A stretch of DNA of 64,000 bases from Antedon bifida. Lineage: Eukaryota > Echinodermata > Crinoidea > Comatulida > Antedonidae. Positions within the stretch are counted from its first letter, which is position 1. The number at the start of each line of letters is the position of its first letter. Under the pieces are notes generated by a model. That model saw nothing but the letters and a program-made list of their open reading frames with translations. It did not search any database and had not been told where the DNA came from. Both the position numbers and the translations under genes were made by a program. The stretch spans positions 22,120,717-22,184,716 of the forward strand of contig OY727098.1 of the NCBI GenBank assembly GCA_963402885.1, given 5' to 3'. Positions 26,315 through 36,486 of this stretch are shown in pieces.

Positions 26315-27505
26315 GGACGAAAAGCTATTTCGAACACTTTTTTTATCACTAAATGCATCTCCTGCAATACGTAGCTTTCTATAATGGTTTTTAATTTAAT
26401 GCTTACGTTCATCGACAATGTAGTATGCATAGTTTAAATTTATTTTAATGCTAATAGTGTAATACTATACAATACTATAACAATGTATGTTGTTTTCATG
26501 TTGTTTTCACTGAGGAATAGCAAATGTCAATGCATTAAGGACAATTAATGAGATACCATATTAACATAAATGAAAATACGTTGAAAATCATGATTGCGCT
26601 TCTCCAGTTGAATCACTTCCTAAGGCCTGAGATTACCGAACCCAATGATAATGAATGATGCATAATTTACATCACAAATGTTTATTAAGTTAAACATCGT
26701 GTTGCTGTGGCCTTCTAGATGGACTGCTGATGGCGACGTACTGCAACAAAAATATTTATTGCAAATATTCACCTTTTAAATCATTACATTGATGACTTCG
26801 ACCTAATTCACGTGATCACAGTATTGATTCAAAGCCTAATTTAGTACATTTTGAAATAACTGTGATGAAAAAACTGTATATTATTATATGCCACCACACA
26901 TGATGTATGGTGTATTGAAATAGTATTTACAGTGCGTATTATAAGACTTCGGTTATAAAAAAAATCGGGACATTAATTTTCGGTCATATGCCTAGCATTA
27001 CATTCCAAGGTGTGCTTTTGTTTGATATTTATTAACATTTTCTATTCAACTTAAATATGAATTATCATTCTAAGCGTTTTCTAGAATTACGTTGGACAAA
27101 ACAGGAAAATAATACAGAATGAAACTATATTTTCATACAACAATCTAAAGTTTTATTTACAATCTTTTATATTTCCAAATCGTAAAATAAGAACATTAGG
27201 CCTACTTGTCAATAATTAGGACTTAGGCCTATATTTATATGGAAACACGATACCCTGTGTATTATGTATGTATCTCATTTGTCAAAATCACATTTATCGT
27301 TTTAATGTATATAACGCATTGTAATAAATTCATATTGGCCTTTGCGTCAACCATTCGTATACATTACACGTACGTGCTCAAAACAGATTAAGATTTTAGA
27401 AAATACACTAAGGTAGGCATATACACATTCTGCTGCATCGATTTTATTGGAGTCCGACGAAAGGCGAAAAATGATGATACACCAGATTTAATATATACTG
27501 TATAT
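26315..27505. other. Intergenic AT-rich DNA, no gene seen
   Basis: No supported feature. Several TAGGCCTA palindromes occur (near 27198 and 27224). Confidence 0.45.
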
Positions 27506-27509
27506 ATAA

Positions 27510-27660
27510 CTGATGAAGGGCTAGTTTTGCCCGAAAGCTCTGCTAACTGGCTGTTTTACTTTATCGTTTTGATTTAGCTTTTCGATTTTTTTTTATCTCC
27601 ATTGAGATTCACCCACAGCATTGTCATTTTTTCAGAAATTTGCCTTTGGATTTATATATA
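27510..27660 (+). ncRNA. Hammerhead-like core and Penelope-like retroelement tail
   Basis: CTGATGA (27510-27516), one A, then a perfect 4-bp stem GGGC/GCCC closed by a 7-nt loop TAGTTTT, then GAAA (27533-27536). This is the CUGAUGA, stem II, GAAA order of a hammerhead ribozyme. The sequence after it (GCTCTGCTAACTGGCTGTTTT) runs into a T-rich stretch as in retroelement 3' regions. Hammerhead motifs are established in Penelope-like elements. The extra A before stem II and the missing clear stem III leave activity open. Confidence 0.45.
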
Positions 27661-28530
27661 GTGAAATATATATAATAAAGATTTTAATCTAAAACAGATC
27701 TATTTTATTATTACATTAATCACTAAAAATACTAATAAGATTGAACTTTTCAATCTTCACGTCAGTGATGTAAAAATAGTATATACGCTAAACATTGGAT
27801 AGTTATGGTAATACAAAAAGGTATGATGGACGTATGATTACTAGAGTTCCAAGAAACTCCCACATTATATATGATTAGTTTGAGAGTATTACGTCATGGC
27901 AAATGAGTAAAGATTTGACGTTCAAGTTAAAATGATGACGTACATTACGGTACATTACATGATGACAATTATAATGTTGTTAATTGGCACGTACTTAAAC
28001 TTAATTTCAAGTACGGTAACCTTATTTAAGCATGGACCTATAAAATAGGTCCATGATTTAAGGTTGAAAATAGTCATTATTATCCAGTGCCATGTGTCAA
28101 TTAATGTTTAAACTTGTTTATTGGAAAATTAGTGGTTTTTTTTATCATCGATGGTTGGAATGCGTTTACGTTATGTTTGCCGGTCAATATAACACGTTTT
28201 ATAACACACCTAGATATATTCTTGTAATTTGATTGGATGATAGTTGGTCACATGGAGTTTAATGGACGGCAGAGTGATATGCAAACATGTTATATTTTTC
28301 ATTATTTAAATCCACAGACAAAAAATATGTGTCTGAATATTGATCACGTCAATGTACCTATCTAATATGTTCATTTATAACGCTTGTATTTTGAGGCTGA
28401 TGGCCCGTATGTTCTGAATAAAATCTCTCATTGGAGAGAACTAAAAGATATTCTTATTGTTGTTACACAGTGAGCAACTGGATTGTGCGACGCGGGAATA
28501 GGATGTTGACTGCGCGTTCGAAAATCAACC
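27661..28530. other. Intergenic AT-rich DNA with one strong palindrome
   Basis: No gene seen. A perfect 11-bp-stem hairpin (CATGGACCTAT, loop AAA, ATAGGTCCATG) lies at 28031-28055. Confidence 0.5.
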
Positions 28531-28532
28531 TG

Positions 28533-28792
28533 TTAAAGGACGAGAACCATATTTTAACAACGTATTAGGGATGTACATAATTATGATTTCAGAACAATAG
28601 CGAGATTTACCATATCGCCGCGTGCGCTCGCCGTACAGCCGTCGCCGTAAATTTCTGTGACGTCACAAGTGCATGGAAAAATCTACCTCATGCGTTTTCA
28701 CTGTTGTATACAAGAGATAGGTACCGTCACTTCAATTGCTAATTTGACCTGTATTAGGCTTAAATTTGGTTCTCGGTCAAGTTGTCCTTTAA
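28533..28792 (+). mobile_element. MITE family A, copy 2, with TTAA target duplication
   Basis: TTAA at 28533-28536 and 28789-28792 flank a 252-bp non-coding element. The right end carries the full inverted repeat (GTTCTCGGTCAAGTTGTCCT). The left end begins AGGA and continues CGAGAACC, lacking about 8 bp compared with copy 1 at 6177. The interior is CpG-rich and contains TGACGTCA at 28658-28665. TTAA duplication points to mobilisation by a piggyBac- or Kolobok-type transposase, none of which is encoded here. Confidence 0.82.
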
Positions 28793-29512
28793 ACATTCAT
28801 TATATGTATATTGGCCGGTACAATTCTTGTATGTTTTACAAAGGCTATGTAATATCAACAAGGATCGTATACGACTCGAGTAACAACTAGCTATATGATT
28901 GTTGTCACCGTAGTGTGTAAATGCTCTAATCAGCAGCATTTGATTCAATATACAAAGCGGCCGAGTAATTTTGAACAAAGTTTACTTTAAAACAATAATA
29001 TAGATGTGTTAAATGAAATAATTACTGTTCTGTGTATTATTGCTGCATCTACAATTCTTCTAGTTGATAGGCCTAATTAATTCAATTAAGATTATCAGTC
29101 CTCAAAAAATGCAATTTGTATTTGCACAATCTGTTGTTCCGATACAGTACAGTATTAGTGATCAGTTATCTTATCAATTTAGAACATTGATGATAACATA
29201 AGAACAAAATAGAATTCGGACACGAACTATCAATTTTCAAATTCTAATCCGAAATTAACAGAATTCAAACACACGTGCTGACAACATGGCACTTTGCAAG
29301 GAAGTAACATTGATGTAGGTTAATGGTTCAGAAACAATACTAGTGGACAAACCTGAGACAAAAATTAAGATGTGAATTCGTGCAGATTACATGTGATAAC
29401 TAGAGCAATCAGACTGTCGAGCCGCATTATATGAAACTGATGCAACCATGCGCAATACCACGTGATTGCATTTGAGAAAGTAGCTTATACATAACGTACG
29501 CAATTTACTTAC
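28793..29512. other. Intergenic DNA, no gene seen
   Basis: No supported feature between the two inverted-repeat elements. Confidence 0.45.
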
Positions 29513-29868
29513 TAAAGCTTGGTTCCCACTAGAACGTAACGCAAGGACGTAAACGCAACGCAAGCGTTTTAACCAATGACAAGCGAAGTTCAGTTAGCAA
29601 TCACAAGCGAATAAGCCATCGCTTGTGATTGGTCAATTCACTTGCGTTGCGTTACGTCCTTGCGTTGCGTCGCTAGTGGGAACCACACTTTAAGCTAGCG
29701 ACGCAACGTAACGCAATCTACGCAACATAAGAAAATTCCCTTCTCATAATTGTGTTTGCCCCTGCCTGCGTAAAATCAAACCTGCGATGTTTTCAGCACT
29801 ATTGCGACGTCGGTTCACTTTGCGTCGATACGTCGTTGCGTTGCTTTCCAGTGGGAACCACGCTTTAA
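29513..29868. mobile_element. Foldback / nested inverted-repeat element (GTTCCCACTAG ends)
   Basis: The left end, TAAAGCTTGGTTCCCACTAG, continues into CGTAACGCAAGGACGTAA. It is matched in reverse at 29651-29692 (TTACGTCCTTGCG ... CTAGTGGGAACCACACTTTA) and again, less well, at 29849-29868 (CAGTGGGAACCACGCTTTAA). A second internal inverted pair flanks the centre of the first unit (CAATCACAAGCGA against TCGCTTGTGATTG). The whole is strongly enriched for ACGCAACG-type CpG words. Two elements side by side or one nested in another would both explain three ends. No coding capacity. Confidence 0.75.
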
Positions 29869-30214
29869 CTTGTATATATTGCGTTTACGTAAGTGGTGCA
29901 ATAATTCTTCTAGTTTCTACTATTTGTGACTATTGTAAACTATGTTTAATTTTCTCAAGTAGGTCCAAGGCCTCAAGTCATTTGGGTAGACAATTTTCTG
30001 TTCTACTTCAGTTGATCCAACATTAATTCCTTGTCAGTGAAATTGTGGTGGCTTCCTTTCTTTGTTTATTATATCTTAATCACACTATATTTAAAATATT
30101 GATGTTGAGAATATTGAATTAAATATAGAATAAGTTTAATTGTTACTGTAGTTATGCATGTTTCTCATAGGCCCATTCTATCTTAATAAATAGGCCTACA
30201 AGCAATTTGCGAAT

Positions 30215-30350
30215 CATCCAAAGATTTTTTTTCGTACACGAAAAAAGGGGGAAAGAGAGAAGCTATTGCACGATCGTTAAATAGTACATACTATTGTGAC
30301 CCAAAAAATGTCCAAAAAATAGACATGAAATTATTTAGGTGTTATATAAA
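30215..30350 (+). repeat. Dispersed repeat with palindromic head, copy 2
   Basis: A T-run then CGTACACG then an A-run forms a palindrome at 30225-30246, followed by sequence alignable with 7203-7290, including 'TATTTAGGTGTTATATA'. Spacing and order agree with copy 1, so the two are one repeat family, not chance palindromes. Confidence 0.6.
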
Positions 30351-31240
30351 ATAAAATTTGAATATACAGTAAATATAGAGTAATTGAAAACAAGGCAGAA
30401 AGCAATATGATAACAAACAATAGTGTCACCCATATACAAGACAAGGAACAATTTGATTTCTACGTATTTCTATTCAGAATCAATGTTTCTCTTATGTGCC
30501 TGTGTATGACTATTATTTCAATGAATGTCTTTAGTATAGAAGCTGAACAATCAGACAAATAAGAATATAACTCACATAAGAGCCTACTAATTTGCGCTAT
30601 GTTGGCCGAATAATTCTCCACCACGAACTTTCAAAGGTCTGGCGAAGTAAGAGGAAATGATGAACGATCAATCATGGCTAATTTAACATGATGCATACGT
30701 TTGCACTCAGTTATTTAATGATGAAAACCTGTCTCATAAGGTGCATGCATTTATATTTGTTTATATTGCATAGCATTATTTAAACATCATGTCGTCAAAA
30801 TGACATCATTATGACTTCCGTTTCGAGAATCGTAAACGTTTTAAATTTTTGAAGAATATTATGCAGACTGAGTAATTTGTGTGTAATGTTCGTGTCCCCG
30901 TAATGAGACATGAAATCCAGTGAAATCTGGAGGACGAGTAATTTTCGTGTAGCAACTCGCATCTTCAAAAATAGAGGGTTACATCTCTCGATCTCTTGAA
31001 TTAGGCCTACCTCTTTAGTAATATTATTACTGTTAACTGTTGACGGAAACTCCTCTGGGCCTAAGTGAATATTTTATGGCTAAATATTTAATTAGTAATT
31101 GTTTGCCTTTATACGGTCATTTTTCGGCAAGGTAACTAACTATGTTAGGCTAGGAAGGCTGCAGAGAGGCCGAACCCACCAGCAGGTCCACTAATATTTG
31201 GCTATATAATATAACAAATATACCGTACTGTATAGCATTT
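30351..31240. other. Intergenic AT-rich DNA, no gene seen
   Basis: No supported feature. Confidence 0.4.
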
Positions 31241-31245
31241 ATATC

Positions 31246-31367
31246 GGTGAAATATAACATTTGACATCCCCTTGGAAATTATATTTTTCTCTCGAGACTA
31301 TATTTTCCCTCAGCTTCGCTTCGGAAAAATATAGCCTTTTCCTTGGGATATCAGAAGTTATTTCACC
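31246..31367. mobile_element. Small imperfect inverted-repeat element
   Basis: GGTGAAATA at 31246 mirrors TATTTCACC at 31359-31367. The arms stay roughly complementary for about 45 bp (CCCCTTGGAAATTATATTTT against TATAGCCTTTTCCTTGGGATA). The centre holds CAGCTTCGCTTCGG. No target duplication is obvious. Confidence 0.55.
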
Positions 31368-32621
31368 TCTAATCAGGCAATATTTTGTATAATAATATAG
31401 AAATCTCAATTTCTCGTAATATAAAATATTTTATTAAAAAAGAATCAATTCAAACAAAATATCTGGAATATCTTTGTTAGAATATTCATGTAATCAGCAT
31501 AAAGTAGCCATAAAGTGGAATGTTAAATATGAATTATTAATATTAGTTTGTAATAAAAAACGATCATTGATTTTATTTTGTGATAAAAAATTATACAAAT
31601 ACTGTTTATATGCGACAAAAACAATAGTATCCATGAGTATGTTATCTGGATCATGATACAATTCATCACCTTTTCAACAATTATAAAATATGCCTAATTA
31701 CTAACTGCGGTTATAATATCATACAGCAGGTATAGTTATTTCTCATGTGAATATCTTCAGCTGTTATTTAATCTAATCAGTATTAAGTGAAATATCTTGG
31801 TAATTAGTATTTGCCAAATAGAAGATATGAGTGTTTACTTCCAATATCATACAACATACAAGCACATGATCTCAACAGTATTTCATTTCAGCTGTTTTTG
31901 CAACTTCAATACTATTACCTATAGTAGCATTATAATGTCTACTTTAAGGGCTCAAAGTAACTGTAAGTCCACTAATTATATGTAATAACTTAATTCTTCA
32001 TAAATATTGGTTGCTGAAGTAAACGAGATTCCAGTTTTTACATTGGTTGTTCGGGTTCCGAAAATGTACTATTGTGGTTGTATGCGGGCAATCCACTCGT
32101 TTTAGATGCGGGATTGCTAATTAAGATGAATAATCTAATCCATATAGTTAATGGAAAACTATATGCGTATAGACAAAAAGCTTTCAGATTTAAGTAAAGC
32201 ATGATAGTTACCTGTCAGAATACATATAAACAATTTCCGTTGTGCTGTGATGAATTGTGTTCAGTGGGAGATATCTATCGCAAAACCAAAATACACGCCC
32301 ATGATTTAAATATATCCTGTATCGTTGGCTATAGTCACCAAAATGGTGTTTAACATTATTATATACGTATTTTACTACGTGAATTTACACCCGACTTTAA
32401 ATGGACACATTACATATTATTGAATTGGGCTGATAGTAACCAAATGAAAAAAGCTACACCCAGTTTGAATCATAACATGTTTAAGCAAAGATTATCGCGC
32501 CGCTACACTCTATAAAACTGCTCCGGCTAGGAAATCTAACGGCCGGTTAAACAATAATAACTATTTAATAAGCACTTTAAAGACTAGATAAGGCAATTTA
32601 AGTCATGTTTTACTGCTTTTT

Positions 32622-32655
32622 AAAATAGTAACAATTTAAAAATTGTTACTATTTT
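32622..32655. repeat. Perfect 16-bp-stem palindrome
   Basis: AAAATAGTAACAATTT (32622-32637) and its exact reverse complement (32640-32655) are separated by only AA. No flanking repeat family was recognised. Confidence 0.9.
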
Positions 32656-32872
32656 TTTAATCGTATTTGTTTAACTTGATGTATTTGAAAATTACTTTGA
32701 AGAAATATTTAATATTTAATATAATTATTGTGTTTAATTATTGTAGAACAATATTATTAGAGATATATTAGCAATATGATTTTTTTTTAATTTGTAAACT
32801 TTCCATTTGTTCGGATTGTTCACCTGAATAGCGTCCAAGTTATCTACATTGAACCTGGTGCTATCAAATTTG

Positions 32873-32960
32873 GCGAGAGTGACAGTGGTCTAATGGTAAT
32901 GGATGTATACATATCAAGCAGGATTCCGGGTTCGAATTTCGGTTGGAGCAGCTTTTTCTA
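32873..32960 (+). mobile_element. tRNA-derived SINE head
   Basis: An A-box-like TGGTCTAATGG near 32886 and a B box GGTTCGAATTT at 32929-32939 are spaced as in a tRNA gene. The ends do not form an acceptor stem and the anticodon arm is not convincing, so a SINE head or tRNA pseudogene fits better than a working tRNA. Confidence 0.55.
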
Positions 32961-34146
32961 ACTTTCACGGATATTCTTCACCGTCTAGTTTTCTTAGATA
33001 ATGTCTAAAGGTAATCATAATGTTGCAATCATTAGCATTCAATAATAATGGATTCTCTATATGTTGATAAACATCAATTACTTGAAAGCTTTTTGCCTCG
33101 AATATTCTTAATTGTGCTTTATAAAGCCGCCTTCAACGTTTTCGCATAATACGTTACGAACACTTAATTGTGTATACTGTCACTGTTTATCATTACGTTT
33201 CTACATTTATGGAAAATCACGCTTTTTGTTGAAAAGATAGGCCTAAAAAACAGTGAATAGGATGTTGGACATTTGGTAATATTCTTCGATTCGACAAGTA
33301 TTATTGGTTCGAAACAACTGGAAACAGCATTGGACAGAGTTAAAATAAATGTTGTAATAAGTTTCTTTTAATTATTAATTAACTATTTTATAAATGTCGG
33401 TATTGAAATAGATTACGTTTACAGTATATGCAAAACAAACCATCATCTCTTAAAAACTATCTTAAGTTTATAATACTGCTCCTCAAGCGAGTTTTTGGAA
33501 TCTTGTTTACAATAATGATTCCATTCCCTGATAAAATACAATATCTATTCACCATCTAACCTTTAAGCCTTTTGTAAATTCCAGACATTAGTGTAAGTGT
33601 GTAAACATCAATTAATATGTATATACATCTAGTGTAGAATGGGAAGCATAATTATATTTAATTTAAAAGTAGCGTTGTAGTGATGATGTCATGTCACTAT
33701 TGCTAGAATCAAGATTCATTAATCCGTTTAATGGTTTGTGGTGTGAGAGTCGGCTTCTTTGAGAACTGAAGCACGTAAGACTTAATGCTTTAAGCATCGA
33801 TAATAATGATTGTATTGTTTTCTTCATCAACATCAAATTGGTTATAAGAACTGAGATTTACACTACAAAACAAGCTGAATATTAAAGTGTGACGCCATGT
33901 TTCAATAAGTTTCTACAGACAAAATAGGTTTCAGCAGTACAGTAAATCATTCCATTTCGTTATTACAATTCATATTATAAAAAACTTCTTTATAATCAAC
34001 AGCAACAAATATTAAAAGGTGAGGCCGCTACGAAAATGTACAATAGCAAAACTCACGTACTCCAGGCAATGAAAAAAGGAGGCTCCTTTCAATTTCTTTT
34101 TCTGGCAACACTTGTGTGAAAATAGGATATCTAGAAAGGGCCTAAA

Positions 34147-34222
34147 ATATCTTTGTTTTCTTTATCTAGACAAACTAAGATATCTTAGTTTTCTTTATCT
34201 AGACAAACTAATATATCTTAGG
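34147..34222 (+). repeat. 33-bp tandem repeat, 2.3 copies
   Basis: Units begin ATATCTT at 34147, 34180 and 34213. The two full units share GTTTTCTTTATCTAGACAAA and differ by about two bases. Confidence 0.88.
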
Positions 34223-36281
34223 TCTTAGTCACCCGTGAAAATAACCGTCTCGGATCAATTTGTTTACGTGCACCCTTTAGAAAAAAATAATTTGACGATG
34301 TTACTGTTCTCAACCAGCAAGAACAATTTACTGAAAAATGACAACGCTGTGGGTATCAGTGGCTGGATCTGATATACAAGTAAGCAAAATTGATAACAAT
34401 TGAAACAAAGCTAGATTACTATTATTTTTTCAATGTTATATCTATTACAGAATTGATTTATCTTAAATATGTTGCTTATCAATTTGTAGGTTATTTGTAT
34501 GTTTTAACTTTCGAACATTGTATCAAAAACTGATAGTGACAATAATGCACCCCAACCAGATTTGTTCGTTTGTGGAATGGGCTACCGGTATTTTAAAATT
34601 CTATTTTGACAAACCAAAATTAGTTACTGACCTGAATGACAGTTTCAGTGCTCATTTAAAATAGAATTTTATAATAACGTATCTTCAAACCAGATGAACA
34701 TTTTCAATCGGGCTACCGGTAGATATTAAACTTAGTGTCTTTATGTATGTTGGCAGTTGGGTACAATCAAATATGTTAATGGCCACTATAAAGCTTAATT
34801 TATATTGATAATTCAATTCAAAATAACATTTATTTACTTCCTTTTAAGATTGAAACAATAATGAAATAAGAAATAACATATACAAATAAAAATAAATGTG
34901 GGGGTGGGGAGGGGTGTGGAGGAAAAAGGCAGGATCTCAGTAAGAGACAGGATCTTGAGTCGGGTTATATAGATTAATGTTTTGTTTGTAGGCCTATTCT
35001 TTGAGTGTTGGTGTCTTACGGTAACCGTTGTCCTCTTCTGTACACTCAACAAAGAGTTTTCGAGTATTTATACCTCCCTGTTTTCATGTTGCTGAAATAT
35101 AAAATAAAATGGGTTGAGCTTTGTCTGCTATCTACATAAATAATATAGATTTCACAGCATGGCGTTAATTATAATATATTTGTCAATATTCAATTTCCCA
35201 TAATGTAATTTACATTATTAAGGGACTGTCTTCTAGACTTCGTAATGATAATCATCATAATCGTGGTTTGTAACATGCTACTTATTATGCTTCTTTTGAT
35301 TTAGCAATTAGATTGAAAAGGTGTGATGAGTAATTCATATTTTTTAATATGTCTATGTCTTCGCTTCTTCACGGTGTAACGATGCGTTACAAAAAAAAAC
35401 ACCCAGATATCATGGCATGTAGGACAATGCTCCCGGTGATTTAGTTTCGTTTAGTTTAGTGAGTATTTGTTGTTCAAAACATTATCTATTAGTCAGTCAT
35501 CTTCCTCCTACTAACAATTGACTGTCATAGATATTGTCTTTAATTAGCTTACGTTGTCATATAATATTGTACTGTATACGTATGTAGAAATTCACCGAAT
35601 TATTATTAGTTTCTCTAAAAATACAAAGCCATCGGGATTGAAATTAAATCATGACAAGGTATTTGGAGAACTCACAATCCGTAAACAATTACCGCACTAT
35701 CCGTGTCAAACTAATTACCATTTTTTCACTGTACGGGAGAGGGCGTAGTTACACACAGAAGTGGTTTTGTGAAGAGAACTTTGTTGTTTCATTATATGAA
35801 ACTACATTCATTCAAACAAGGAGTTATCCGCCAAGGTTCGGATAACTAAAAATGTATGTTTATTAAAATAAATATAGTGATACACGCTAAGAAAACAGTA
35901 CGATAAATGTATATTCTATCGTACAGTAGGCCTATATCTAGAATAGTGTTAGGCTTAATGAATTCCAAATGCTAAAAGATGTTGATTCGGCAGTTAAAAT
36001 ATTGTATGATGAATATTTTTATATTTGAAAATGGCATTGTCAGCAGGATTGCCGTGTACAAAAACAACACATGTCTAGCAAACGAGTGTAAGTCAAATTA
36101 ATTACGGGAGCATCGTAATTTAGGTCATCCATTACCGTACCAACATTATAATATGGCTATAGTACGTTGGTTCAAAACGTTTCGTATATTGTGTTTTACA
36201 GTTTAATTTAGTCAGTAAGTATTGTTTTAAAAAATATATTGTCTTTGTTAAATATGCCATTTTAATTTCACATAACAGTTA

Positions 36282-36486
36282 TTTACTTTGACCAGAATTT
36301 GGATGGAAAAAAAACTTTCCTGAAAAAACTGTAATTTCAAACAAAAAAATAATGAAATTGACTCTGTCAATGTGTTTTTGCCATTTTTTAGTTTTTTCTA
36401 AAGCAGAAGTGATTGCCTTTATTAAAATAACATTTTTTTTAAATTAATCTTCATTGTTCATGTTTTTGGGGACAATACATCTTTAA
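36282..36486 (+). repeat. Dispersed repeat family D, copy 1
   Basis: A block of about 200 bp resembles 57520-57722: both open with TTTGACCAGAATTTGGAT or a close variant, both carry CTGAAAAAACTGTAATTT near the start and TTCATTGTTCATGTTTTT-like sequence near the end. The last words here, GGGACAATACATCTTTAA, also occur in the TMA16 intron at 2680-2697. No coding capacity or clear inverted ends, so the class is unknown. Confidence 0.6.

Noticed and set aside
32873-32960. Functional tRNA gene
   Set aside because: A and B boxes are present but no acceptor stem or clear anticodon loop forms, so it is listed as a SINE head.
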